From UBA1268 sp965662195 (GTDB lineage: Bacteria > Planctomycetota > Planctomycetia > Pirellulales > UBA1268): DNA of 37,612 nucleotides. Position numbers and translations under genes: made by a program. Positions 16,640 through 25,400 of this stretch are shown piece after piece. The stretch is taken from contig CBFIHA010000032.1 in the NCBI GenBank assembly GCA_965662195.1, positions 1 to 37,612 on the forward strand. Direction: 5' to 3'. Numbering within the stretch: the stretch's first letter is position 1; the number at the start of each line of letters is the position of its first letter. The notes under the pieces are model-generated. The model saw only the letters and a list, made by a program, of their open reading frames with translations, did no database searches and was not told the DNA's origin.

Positions 16640-17614
16640 TCAGGCCGACGGTGTTGCTACCGCGGGGTTTGGTCGGGGCAGCTGCAGGCTGCCGACCACC
16701 TCGGTCAGCGAGCTGGCTCCGAGTTCGGCCAAGGCCCGCGGCAGTTCATCGAGCAGCCGGCCCGAAGCCACCGGTTCGGTAAAACTCGCCGTGCCGATCT
16801 GGATGGCCGAAGCCCCGGTGACAAAGAACTCCATGCAGTCATCGATGGTCATGATGCCGCCGACACCGATAATCGGAATTTCGACCGCCCGCCGCACCTG
16901 GTGGACGCACCGCAGGGCGATCGGCTTGATGGCCGGCCCGCTGAGCCCGCCGATAACGTTGCCCAGCAGCGGCCGCCGCCGCCGCCAGTCAACCGCCATG
17001 CCCTGACAGGTGTTGATGAGCGTGACGGCGTCGGCCCCGCCCTCGGCTGCCGCCTGGGCGATGGCCGCGATGTCGCTGACATTCGGAGTCAGCTTGGCCA
17101 GCACCGGCGTGTCGGTCGCAGCCCGCACTCCGGCGACCACGGCCCGGCACATCTCGGGATCAGTCGCCAGATCGATCCCCTGGCTGACGTTGGGGCAAGA
17201 AACGTTCAGCTCCAACGCTGCAATGCCGGGCTCGGCGGCCAGCCGGGCCGCCAGTGCGACGAAATCGGCCACGGAACCGCCGGCAATGCTCACAACGACC
17301 GGTGCGCCACACTCCCGCAGGAAGGGCAGCTTGTCGACCAGAAACTGGTCGATGCCGTCGTTGTCGAGCCCGATCGAGTTGAGCAGCCCCGCTGCTGTTT
17401 CGACGGTCCGCCACGGCCGGTTCCCGATTCGTGGGGCCAGGGTGATGGTCTTGGGGACGATGCCGCCAAGCTTCTCCAACGGCACGAATCCCTCCATTTC
17501 CCCCGCATAGCCGAATGTCCCGGAGGCGACCATGATCGGATTGGGCAGTCGCAGCCGGCCGAGCGTGATCGCAAGATCGACCGGGGCTGATTCCTCTGGG
17601 AGTGGTTCGGGCAT
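16640..17614 (-). CDS. pyrD: PyrD, dihydroorotate dehydrogenase (class 1, PyrDB-like)
   Basis: This FMN enzyme oxidises dihydroorotate to orotate in pyrimidine synthesis. The N-terminal LPNPIMVASGTFGYAGEM and the active-site LNVSCPNVSQG with a catalytic cysteine (class 2 enzymes have serine) place it in class 1; NTCQGMAVDW, GGLSGPAIKPIALR and IIGVGGIMT are FMN-site motifs typical of class 1B. There is no N-terminal membrane helix, so it is cytosolic. Class 1B enzymes usually pair with PyrK, an iron-sulfur flavoprotein that passes electrons to NAD; pyrK is not next to it and not in this window. The length is 324 aa. Upstream lies a 324-nt gap shared with the divergent HU gene. Confidence 0.93.
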   Translation of the reverse strand: MPEPLPEESAPVDLAITLGRLRLPNPIMVASGTFGYAGEMEGFVPLEKLGGIVPKTITLAPRIGNRPWRTVETAAGLLNSIGLDNDGIDQFLVDKLPFLRECGAPVVVSIAGGSVADFVALAARLAAEPGIAALELNVSCPNVSQGIDLATDPEMCRAVVAGVRAATDTPVLAKLTPNVSDIAAIAQAAAEGGADAVTLINTCQGMAVDWRRRRPLLGNVIGGLSGPAIKPIALRCVHQVRRAVEIPIIGVGGIMTIDDCMEFFVTGASAIQIGTASFTEPVASGRLLDELPRALAELGASSLTEVVGSLQLPRPNPAVATPSA

Positions 17615-17811
17615 CGCACTGAGTGGGTAAACGGTGAGTCCAAGTCCACGCTTTCAGTGTAACGCAGCCAACAGCCCGCTCCGACGGCCCCAGATGTCCC
17701 GACTGGCCGGGTTGTCCTGATTCTGAGGATTAGCTCAAGCCTGCGGGTTGGCAGGCCGATACCACAAATACTGGCTTTTTCAGGATCGGCCGATTTCCCT
17801 GCCAGCAATCG
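17615..17811. other. Intergenic gap between pyrD and the HU promoter
   Basis: No protein-like frame or RNA gene is evident. The stretch holds a short hairpin GCCTGC/GCAGGC (17739-17744 and 17751-17756) and must contain the pyrD promoter; I see no convincing -35/-10 pair for it on the minus strand. Confidence 0.4.
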
Positions 17812-17840
17812 TTGACACGCTTCGAGCCCCCCCCTATGGT
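17812..17840 (+). promoter_or_regulatory. Sigma-70-type promoter for the HU-family gene
   Basis: TTGACA (17812-17817, consensus -35) and TATGGT (17835-17840, four of six -10 bases) are separated by an ideal 17 nt. Transcription would begin near 17847, leaving a leader of about 90 nt before the GTG start. Confidence 0.65.
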
Positions 17841-17938
17841 TCCCGTCGCCCGTAACGACCGCCCGGTTTTCCCGGCGCCCCAGCTCCTGCCGGGGCTTGG
17901 ACGAGGGCCGTCGCTCTCCCGGCCGGAGCATCTGCGTC

Positions 17939-18289
17939 GTGACCAAGCAAGACATCATCCAGTCGGTGAGCGAACGGCTCGACCTGCCAAAGCCGCAGGC
18001 GGCGAAACTCGTCCAGGCGACCTTCGACGCGCTCACCAACAGCCTCGTCAGGGAGGGCCGGGTGGAACTGCGGAATTTCGGCATTTTCCAGATCAAGCAA
18101 CGCCAGGCCCGGATCGGACGGAATCCGAAGACCGGCGAACAGGTTCATGTTGCTCCCCGCAGCACCGTCACCTTCAAGCCCGGCAAGGAAATGGAACTGC
18201 GGGTCCGCGAACTCGACGAACCAGCTCCAGTACCTCCGCAATCCGCCGGGGCTGCCCAGTCGCCCAGCGACGGCCCGACGCCCATCTGA
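17939..18289 (+). CDS. HU/IHF-family histone-like DNA-binding protein
   Basis: A small nucleoid protein of the bacterial HU/IHF family that binds and bends DNA as a dimer. VTKQDIIQSVSERLDLPKPQAAKLVQ is the N-terminal helical body (shown here only to its family pattern), VELRNFGIFQIK begins the saddle, and RIGRNPKTGEQV is the signature at the DNA-binding arm, with the Pro that intercalates. About 20 extra C-terminal residues rich in Pro, Ala and Ser follow the usual end. GTG 17939 is chosen because GGAG sits ten bases upstream and the family starts exactly here; the frame is open upstream to 17897. It has its own promoter at 17812. HU or IHF subtype cannot be decided from sequence alone. Confidence 0.92.
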   Translation: MTKQDIIQSVSERLDLPKPQAAKLVQATFDALTNSLVREGRVELRNFGIFQIKQRQARIGRNPKTGEQVHVAPRSTVTFKPGKEMELRVRELDEPAPVPPQSAGAAQSPSDGPTPI

Positions 18290-18461
18290 GTCCCGGTGGA
18301 TGGCCGTTGGACGGGGCTGGCCAGATTCGCCATCGCATCCCCGCTTCAGGACCGCTACAAGATTCGTTGAAAGGGTGCCGGGCCGGGCTGGTTTTCCGGG
18401 TCGCGGCCAAGCATCCGCCGACCCGCCAATCCACCATGCTCATGTCAGGGAGAACGACGGC

Positions 18462-18719
18462 ATGAATCGTCCACGCACCGGCAACGCCACCCGCGGCATC
18501 CGTCTGCGGCTGGTCTGGCTCCTGCTTGTGGCCTGCCTGCTGCCGGCCACCACCGGCTGCCTGATCCCGATGTACTCCGGGGACCCGATCCGACGGGCCC
18601 AGCAACTGATCTACACCTCGGAAGATCTCCGGGCCATCACGGACGAGTGGGAACGCATCTGGTTCCTTGACCAGCCGTCGCACATGACGCCCTACCGCAC
18701 CCACGGTGGCGTACTGTAG
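18462..18719 (+). CDS. Small exported or lipoprotein-like protein, 85 aa, function unknown
   Basis: The product starts with Arg-rich residues, then a hydrophobic core (LVWLLLVACLLPA) and TTGCLIP, which looks like a lipoprotein signal with Cys near residue 30, although Thr at the -3 position is not ideal. The mature part of about 55 residues has a compact, Trp-rich block: QQLIYTSEDLRAI, EWERIWFLDQPSHMTP, and it ends HGGVL. I recall similar short proteins from other planctomycetes but cannot name a family. An AGGGA lies about ten bases before ATG 18462. It follows the HU gene by 172 nt and may be read through from it. The signal-like N-terminus and Trp/Asp/Pro-rich core argue for a real gene. 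Confidence 0.7.
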   Translation: MNRPRTGNATRGIRLRLVWLLLVACLLPATTGCLIPMYSGDPIRRAQQLIYTSEDLRAITDEWERIWFLDQPSHMTPYRTHGGVL

Positions 18720-18753
18720 AAGTCGCTGGCCCATCCCACCGACCAACGGCCGG

Positions 18754-19179
18754 CTAAATCCGAATCTCGGCGGCCTGCTTGCGGATGGTTTCCAGTGGCA
18801 CGAGGTTACCCTTGTTGCAGCCGGGGCAGTGAGCCGCCGCCTCATCCCAGGCCTCGGGTGACTTCAGGTTCGAGTCCCAGAAGGGCCAGGTTTTGCACTG
18901 CCGCGGACGCTGGTCGTAGACACTGCACTTACGGGTTGTCGCATCGAGCAACACGCAGTCGCCCCCCGGACGTTCCGTCAGCGACCGCCGGATACCGACG
19001 CGGCGGACGAACCGCTTTTCAAAGACCGCCGGCTCCATCTCCAGCCGCGCTGCCATGGCGTCGATCTCGGCTTGGTTGACCCAGACATAGCCTTCCGCAC
19101 CGGTGCAGCAGTCGCCGCACTGGGTGCAGCGAAACCGCAAGCCGTCGGCATACCAAACATCATTCGGGATTCCTGCCAT
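18754..19179 (-). CDS. YkgJ-family Cys-cluster (zinc/iron-chelating) protein
   Basis: The 141-aa protein has the CxxCGxCC-type cluster FRCTQCGDCCTG near the N-terminus and later cysteines in GDCVLLD, KCSVYDQRPRQCKTWPFW and HCPGC, the layout of the YkgJ family, described as binding zinc or iron through about eight cysteines. The biochemical role of the family is not established; some members are tied to Fe-S or methylation chemistry. It lies 41 nt behind the cysteine desulfurase gene on the same strand, at the end of the nine-gene run, so an Fe-S link is possible but is inference. Confidence 0.88.
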   Translation of the reverse strand: MAGIPNDVWYADGLRFRCTQCGDCCTGAEGYVWVNQAEIDAMAARLEMEPAVFEKRFVRRVGIRRSLTERPGGDCVLLDATTRKCSVYDQRPRQCKTWPFWDSNLKSPEAWDEAAAHCPGCNKGNLVPLETIRKQAAEIRI

Positions 19180-19220
19180 CTGTACCGGTCTCCATGCGAG
19201 TCGTCGTAGAAGGTCTGATT

Positions 19221-20390
19221 CTAACCGATGATCGCCTGGACAGTGGTCACGACCGCATTTAGGTCGTCGGTGGTATTGAACGGGCCGAAGGCGACCCGCA
19301 CCGTTCCGGCGGCGGCCGTGCCAAGGGCCTGATGGATGGCAGCGGCACAGTGATAGCCCGCCCGCACCTGCACCCCGGCAATCTGCTCAAGCAGGGCCGC
19401 CGTCTCGGCCGGTGAAAAGCCTTCGATGACGAAGCTCACGATTGGAGGCCCGCCGGCGGCTGCCGCGTCTTCCCCTCCAAACACCCGTACCCCAGGGATG
19501 GCCGCCAGCCGCTGGTGGCACTCCCGGGCCAACTGGCAGCAGCCCGCCAACAGGTCGCGGTGCGCTGGGGCTACCCGCCATTCAGCTGCTGCTACCAGGG
19601 CCGCAGCAGCCGGCAGATCGGCCGTGCCGACTTCGAGCTGCTCCGGCAGATCGGTCGGCATGTCCAGCGACTCACTCGCCGACCCGGTGCCCCCCTGCAG
19701 CAGCGGCTTGAGCACCAGCCCCTCCCGGACAAACAGCCCGGCAATTCCGTGCATCCCCAACAGCCATTTGTGGGCGGGTGCCACCACGATATCGGCGGTA
19801 ATGCCGGCAAACGAAGGCTGCCCCAGCGACTGCGAGGCATCGAGCAGGAAGATGCCGCCCCGCTCCCCCGCGATCGCCGCGACAGCGGCCGCATCCTGGA
19901 CCGTGCCAGTGACATTCGAGGCATGCGACAGGCTGACCAGCCGGGTGGCGGGCCGCCAGGCTTCGGCAATCGCCTGGGGGTCGACCCAGCCCAGGCCATC
20001 GCAGGGCACCATCGTCAGCTCGATGCCTCCCTGCCGGGCCAGCTGATGCAGCGGCCGCAGGGTGGCATTGTGATCGGCGGCCGTGGCAATGGCATGGTCA
20101 CCCGGCTGCAGCAGCCCATGGATGGCCTGATTGAGCCCGAGCGTCGCCGAGGCCGGCAGGGCGATCCGGTCAGCCGGCACATCGAGCAGGCCGGCGAACA
20201 CAGCTCGGGCCCGGCTGATGATCTGATCGGCCGTCACCGCCTCGCGGTAACCACCCCGGCCGGCAGCCACGCCGTTGTCCCGCGCGGCCCGTTCCCAGGC
20301 TCGCCAGACGCACTCGGGCTTGGGCCAACTGGTGGCGGCGTTGTCGAGGTATCGCCGCGGCGGTGTGATGGGAGCAGATTGTGTTGGCAT
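19221..20390 (-). CDS. Cysteine desulfurase-like aminotransferase class V protein
   Basis: A PLP enzyme of the SufS/CsdA kind that would convert cysteine to alanine and hold sulfur as a persulfide. RYLDNAATSWPKPECV is the N-terminal signature, SHASNVTGTVQD and LLDASQSLGQ are PLP-site segments, VVAPAHKWLLGMHG holds the PLP lysine, and VRAGYHCAAAIHQALGT holds the candidate sulfur-carrying cysteine. Length is 389 aa from ATG 20390; the frame extends to 20471 but overlaps moaA and is not protein-like there. It lies 25 nt after moaA in a run with moaD and moaE, so it may supply sulfur for the MoaD thiocarboxylate. A general Fe-S role is the alternative. Confidence 0.88.
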   Translation of the reverse strand: MPTQSAPITPPRRYLDNAATSWPKPECVWRAWERAARDNGVAAGRGGYREAVTADQIISRARAVFAGLLDVPADRIALPASATLGLNQAIHGLLQPGDHAIATAADHNATLRPLHQLARQGGIELTMVPCDGLGWVDPQAIAEAWRPATRLVSLSHASNVTGTVQDAAAVAAIAGERGGIFLLDASQSLGQPSFAGITADIVVAPAHKWLLGMHGIAGLFVREGLVLKPLLQGGTGSASESLDMPTDLPEQLEVGTADLPAAAALVAAAEWRVAPAHRDLLAGCCQLARECHQRLAAIPGVRVFGGEDAAAAGGPPIVSFVIEGFSPAETAALLEQIAGVQVRAGYHCAAAIHQALGTAAAGTVRVAFGPFNTTDDLNAVVTTVQAIIG

Positions 20391-20415
20391 GCTGGTGAAC
20401 TGAATCCTGTCGGCG

Positions 20416-21438
20416 TCAGCCGCCAATCTGATACATGGCCCGGGCCGGCCGCTCAAAGCCCACGGTGCCAATCCCGTGGGCAGCCCGCTTGGACTGCACG
20501 CAGTCGGTCAGCAGCCGGGCCAGGTCGTCATCATCGCCCGTTCCCCGCAGGACGGCCCGGGCATCCCATTCGGTGGTCGAGAACAGGCAGTTACGAAACT
20601 GCCCGTCGGCGGTCAGCCGCAGCCGGTCGCAGCGTTCGCAGAAGGGCTGGCTGACCGGATTGATGAAGCCGACCAGACCGCCGCCATCGGCGTAGCGATA
20701 GTCGACCGCCGGCTGGCCGGGATCATGAACCGGCACCGGCTCAAGCGGTCCACAGGCCGCTGCCACCATTTCCCGAACCTCGTCACCGGTCAGCACGCTG
20801 GCCTCGGCCCAGCCATCCTCGGCATCGAGCGGCATGAACTCGATGAACCGCAGGTGGAACGCCTGTTCGCGACAGAAGCGAACCAGCGGGACAATTTCAG
20901 CCTCGGTCAGCCCGCGGATCGAAACGGCATTGATCCGGATCTCCCGGAACCCACAGCGGCGGGCAACCGCCAGCCCCTCCAGCACCCGCTCGAACCCCGG
21001 ACGGCGGGCAAGCTGCTCAAACCGGACGGGGTCGAGGCTGTCGAGGCTGACATTCAGCCGGGCCAGCCCTGCCCGGGCCAACCGTTCGGCCTGATCGGCC
21101 AGCAGCAGGCCATTGGTGGTGAGGGCCACCTCGTCGAGGCCCGGCAACGCGACCAGCTGCCGCACCAGCCGATCGAGTTCAGCCCTGACCAAGGGCTCCC
21201 CGCCAGTCAGCCGCACCGTCCGAATACCAAGTCGGCTGGCCACGGCCACCGTCCGGCTGATCTCTTCATAGGTCAGCAATTCCTCCCGCGGCTTAAACGC
21301 CACGTCGAGGGGCATGCAGTAGCTGCACCGCAGATTGCAGCGGTCGGTTACGCTCACCCGCAGGTCGGTATGCCGCCGCCCGAAGGAGTCGACCAATTCG
21401 ATTCCGGAAGTCGGGGTCGGGCTGGAATCAATGGACAT
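20416..21438 (-). CDS. moaA: MoaA, GTP 3',8-cyclase (molybdopterin synthesis)
   Basis: MoaA is a radical SAM enzyme that, with MoaC, converts GTP to cyclic pyranopterin monophosphate. The N-terminal cluster is in RCNLRCSYCMPLD (CX3CX2C), with RLTGGEPLVR and LTTNGLLL next. The C-terminal second [4Fe-4S] site is FCERCDRLRLTADGQFRNC (CX2CX13C). It ends in Gly-Gly, the C-terminal pair known to be needed for activity. ATG 21438 gives 340 aa and places the first conserved block normally; an upstream in-frame GTG at 21477 sits inside a repeat. MoaC is absent from the window. A 230-nt gap containing an inverted repeat separates it from moaE. Confidence 0.95.
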   Translation of the reverse strand: MSIDSSPTPTSGIELVDSFGRRHTDLRVSVTDRCNLRCSYCMPLDVAFKPREELLTYEEISRTVAVASRLGIRTVRLTGGEPLVRAELDRLVRQLVALPGLDEVALTTNGLLLADQAERLARAGLARLNVSLDSLDPVRFEQLARRPGFERVLEGLAVARRCGFREIRINAVSIRGLTEAEIVPLVRFCREQAFHLRFIEFMPLDAEDGWAEASVLTGDEVREMVAAACGPLEPVPVHDPGQPAVDYRYADGGGLVGFINPVSQPFCERCDRLRLTADGQFRNCLFSTTEWDARAVLRGTGDDDDLARLLTDCVQSKRAAHGIGTVGFERPARAMYQIGG

Positions 21439-21469
21439 GAAAAGCCGGGGAGCAGGGGACTGGAATTTT

Positions 21470-21656
21470 TTCACCACGAAGGCACAAAGGACACGAAGGT
21501 GACAACTGGTTTCACATTGCAGAACCTACCGGAGGCCTGACCGAATCCGATCCTCACCATCGTAAAGCCTTTCCTGCATCCGAACCTGGTGCCATTGAGC
21601 ATCGCCGACCAAATTTTTGTCAGCTTCCCGCACCGTCCCTTCGTGTCTTCGTGGTG
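21470..21656. repeat. Inverted-repeat element between moaE and moaA (CACGAAG-type arms)
   Basis: The left arm at 21470-21499 reads TTCACCACGAAGGCACAAAG followed by GACACGAAGG. The right arm at 21637-21656 contains CCTTCGTGTCTTCGTGGTG, whose reverse complement CACCACGAAGACACGAAGG matches the left arm except for one extra 9-bp unit in the left. The arms bracket about 137 nt with no recognisable gene. Short ACGAAG-rich units of this kind are, from memory, dispersed in many planctomycete genomes. The element sits in the leader of moaA and could fold in RNA, act as a MITE-like insertion, or be inert. Confidence 0.65.
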
Positions 21657-21668
21657 CCATCAAAACAA

Positions 21669-22115
21669 TCACCGGCACCCCTCGCCTCCCGGGCGGCCGG
21701 CGGTCTCGGGGTGGACCCAGGTCAGACCGGTGGGGCCAGCCTCCCGCTTCCAGATCGGCACCTGCCGTTTGAGTTCATCCAACAGCCATTCCGCAGCCGC
21801 CAGGGCCTCGCGGCGATGGGCCGCCGAGACCGCCACTGCCACGCTGGTTTCGCCGACGGCCACCCGGCCGAGCCGGTGGATGATGCCGCAGCCAGCCAGC
21901 CCAAACCGGGCGATCGCCTCGGCCCGCAGCCGCTCAAGCTCGCTGCAGGCCAGCGGCTCATAGGCCTCGTAGTCGAGCCAATCGGTGGCGGTTGCTCCCG
22001 TCGATTGGCGGGTGGTGCCGGTGAACAACAGATTCGCACCCGCCGCGGAACTGCCGATGGCAGCCAATAGGGCGGCAGCATCAATCGGTCCCTGGGTCAG
22101 TTCGACGGCGGGCAT
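21669..22115 (-). CDS. moaE: MoaE, molybdopterin synthase catalytic subunit
   Basis: MoaE converts cyclic pyranopterin monophosphate to molybdopterin using sulfur delivered on MoaD. LLFTGTTRQSTG, LDYEAYEPLACSELERL, IIHRLGRVAVGETSVAVAV and LLDELKRQVPIWKRE are the family motifs; the last holds the two active-site lysines. ATG 22115 is preferred over the adjoining GTG 22118 because GGAGG lies six bases before the ATG and only three before the GTG. This leaves two bases after the moaD stop, so the subunits are made together. The length is 148 aa. It is followed by the repeat-bearing gap before moaA. Confidence 0.95.
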   Translation of the reverse strand: MPAVELTQGPIDAAALLAAIGSSAAGANLLFTGTTRQSTGATATDWLDYEAYEPLACSELERLRAEAIARFGLAGCGIIHRLGRVAVGETSVAVAVSAAHRREALAAAEWLLDELKRQVPIWKREAGPTGLTWVHPETAGRPGGEGCR

Positions 22116-22117
22116 CA

Positions 22118-22423
22118 CTAGCCTCCACTGACCGGGGGAATGATGGCGATCTCGCTGTCCGGACCGACGGGGGTTTCGTCAGCGGCATACCTGCCATCGA
22201 CCGCCACCGCGCTGCGAACCAGCAGCGGCCCGATGCCAGGCACCGTCGCGGTGAGCGCAGACCGGACGCCGGCGACGGTCGCGGTCGTGGGCTTTAGCGT
22301 GAGCCGCCGCTGCCCTGCCTCGGCGGCCATGCCGGCGAACAGCTGCACCTGCACCACCTCCGACCCGCTGGTGGAAGCTTCCATCTGACCATCGGGAGAT
22401 GTGTTCATGACAGTCCTCGGCAT
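22118..22423 (-). CDS. moaD: MoaD, molybdopterin synthase sulfur-carrier subunit
   Basis: MoaD is a ubiquitin-like small protein whose C-terminal glycine is adenylated by MoeB and then thiocarboxylated. The 101-aa product ends PPVSGG, the needed Gly-Gly tail, with VQVQLFAGMAAEAG at the first strand and SEIAIIPPVSGG at the last. The start at 22423 lies two bases after the upstream stop and has AAGG seven bases before it; ATG 22408 also has a GAGG in place and would give 96 aa, closer to the usual length near 80-90. It is coupled to moaE. Confidence 0.9.
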   Translation of the reverse strand: MPRTVMNTSPDGQMEASTSGSEVVQVQLFAGMAAEAGQRRLTLKPTTATVAGVRSALTATVPGIGPLLVRSAVAVDGRYAADETPVGPDSEIAIIPPVSGG

Positions 22424-22425
22424 CT

Positions 22426-25400
22426 TCAGCCTTCGGCGGCCGGAAAGGTGGTGAAGCGGCCGACCGCTGTGGCCGGCCGCGGGCTATCTTCGCTGAACGC
22501 ACCCTTGGGGGTGAGCCCAGCGGCAATCGCCAGGAGCACCACCGGATGCAGCGTCTGCTTGCTGGTCGCCTGTTCCATCTGCAGACGGCAGGCGGAGCAC
22601 TCGGTCACCCCACCGGCAACCGCCGGCTCCCTGACAGCCGTCAGCAGGGTTCGGCCGATTCGCAGGCTGGTGCGGTAGTGATCATGATCCAGACCAAAGG
22701 TGCCAGCCATCCCCGAACAGCCAGTCGGCCGGGTGTCGAGACTCAGGTTGGGAATCAACTTCAGCAATCCGGCCGTGCGCTGGCCGCCACCGTGCTGCCG
22801 CAGATGGCAGGGTTGATGATAGAGCAGCCGCTGCGGCAGCGGCTCAAAGTCCCCCACCAGCCGCCCCTCCTGCTGAAGCTCCCAGAGATAATCGGTGGCA
22901 TGGCGGGTCGCGGCAACGACACGGGGCATTTCTTCGTCGTCGAGCAGCAGCGGATAGTCGTGCTGGATCGCTGTCACCGCAGCCGGCTCGGTTGCAATGA
23001 TCTCGTACCCGAGCCGTACCGCTTCGGTGAGCACCCGCAGGTTCCGGCGGGCGAGCCGACGGGCGAGGTCGAGATCACCCACCGAGATCGCCGCGATGCC
23101 CGAGGCGACCTGCCGTGGATCGATGAAGACCCCCACTCCGCTGCGTTCGAGCAGGGCCACCAACGACTGGGCAACCAGTGGGTCATGCCGCCGGGCAAAG
23201 GTATCAAGAAAATAGAGCACCCGCGGGCCGGCCCGCTTCGACGGCCGCGTCAGCCCCCGGCGGGCGGCCCAGCGGAGAAAAGCGTTGCCGGTGAACCGGG
23301 GCAGCCTGCGACCTTGGGCGATGCCGAGCAGCCGCTCCAGCAGCCAGCGGGCCTGCGGATTGGTCAGGGCCCAGTTAGACAATGGCCGCAGCCGCCCCCC
23401 AAGGGCCGAGAGCTGGTCGACCCGGGCCAGCAGCCAAGGGGTCCAGCGCAGGCCCTCTGCCGCCACCACAGCGGCCTTCAGTTCCGTGACCAGAGCCGGA
23501 ATGTCAACGCCGGCAGCGCAGTCAAACCGGCATTGGTGGCAGTTGAAGCAGGTGTCGGCGATCACCCGGGCCGCCTCCATGCCGGCCGCCTGTGGATCGA
23601 CCGCGCCCCCGAGCAAACCGGCGACCAGATTGGCCTTGGCCCGGGGCGACCACTCCTCGCCCGGCGACTCGCGGAAACGCGGGCACATTCGGAGCGGCCC
23701 GGCATCGGCCCGGCAGGCCCCGCAGCCGTTGCAGGCATCGACCTCAGCGGCGAGTGCCTCCGGCGTCCAGTTCAACAGCGGGAGCCCCGCAGCCTCGGGA
23801 ACGGTCTGTGGTAGTTGCCGCCAGGCCGGCCGGGGCCCATCGGCAGCCGGCACGATTTTGCCGGGGTTGAGCAGCCCGGCCGGATCGAATAGCCGCTTGA
23901 TTTCGCGGCAGACCGAAACCTGCCCGGGAAAGTGCTCCGCAAAAAACTGGGTGCGGGAGAGCCCAAGCCCCTGCTCTCCGCCAATGGTGCCATCAAGTCG
24001 CACAACTTCTCTCACGAGATCGGCCGCCAGGGCCTCGAGCCGCTCCCGCTCACCGCTGCGGCGGGGGTCGGCGAAGGGGCGAACATGCAGCTGGCCGTGC
24101 CCAGCGTGGGCGTACAGAAGCGCCGTCGCGGTGTGCCGCTTGAGCACATCCTGGTAGCGTTCAAGAAAAGCCGGGAGTTGCCCCGGTGGAATGACCACGT
24201 CCTCCATGAACTGCACTGGCCGCACCGTTCCCCGCACACCGTGCAGCGTCGAGACGACTGTCCGCGAAAGCTGCCAAAACAGCTCGACATCAGCGGCCAC
24301 CTCGGCCCGCCGCACATCGATGCAGTGAAACCGCGAACGCCGCATGAGATCGACGGCGTCGTCGAGCTGCTGCTGGCAGCCGGCCTGATCAGCTCCCGCA
24401 AACTCCACCAGCAGGCCAGCTTCGGCCAGCACCGGAATCAGCCGCTCGAAAGTCGGGCTGGCTGATCGTGACAGGGCCAGGTGCCGCTTGTCGAAGAGGT
24501 CACAGGCCGCCGGCACAAGTGGCTGCAACCGGAGGGCAGCGGCCGCAGCTCGCTCAAGGGAGTCAAAAAAGAACAGGCCGACCGCCGCACCGCCCACGGT
24601 CGGCCGCGTCTTCAGCGTCACCGTCGTGACCACCGCGAGGCTACCCGAACTGCCGGCGAGCAGCCGGGGGAGATCGACCAGCGCCGCGGCACCGTCCGGG
24701 GTGGGCGGACGGACGACGCCGTCGAGCCGGTAGCCACCATGGACGAGCCGTCCCGACGCGGCCCAACTGGCCAACTCATCCTGAGCCGCCCCGTAAACCG
24801 CAGCAATTCCTCGGGCCAGTGTCGCCCGCCGGGCGGCATCGGCCGTCAGCCCCTCGGCATCGCCCCGATTTGTCACAGTGGTGGGCCGCAACTCGGTGAC
24901 CGTCCCGTCGCTCAGCACCACCTCAGCCGATAGGATGCGGTCCCGAACCGCGCCATACAGAGGAAATCGGCTGCCCGAGGTGTTGCGGCCGATCATGCCG
25001 CCGAGAGTGGTCACTGCGGCATTGGCGGGATCGGGCCCAAAGCAGCGGCCCACCTCCGCCAGATGGGCCTCGAGCTGCCGGCAGGTGACCCCGGGCTGAA
25101 TGCAGACCGTCTCATCTGCCGTGCGGACGATCCGGCGAAGGTAACGCGAACAGTCGAGGATCACGCCCGAGCCCAGCGCATCACCCGCCAGCCCCGTGCC
25201 GGCACCCCGGGGGTGAACCGTCACACCGTTTCGCGAAGCCCACTCAAGCGTCGCCGCCACGTCCTCGACCGACCGGGGCCGAACCACCCCGAGAGGCGGC
25301 AAGTGAAACAGGCTGGCATCGGTGGCGTAGAGCGAGCGACCAGCGTCGTCAAAGATGACATCCCCGGCAACCACGCCGCGAAGATCTTCCGCCATCCGGG

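Noticed and set aside
22546..23814. A 422-codon plus-strand frame inside the YdiJ-like gene
   Set aside because: Antisense shadow of a well-supported Fe-S/FAD enzyme, with Gln/Pro/Arg-rich unstructured content.
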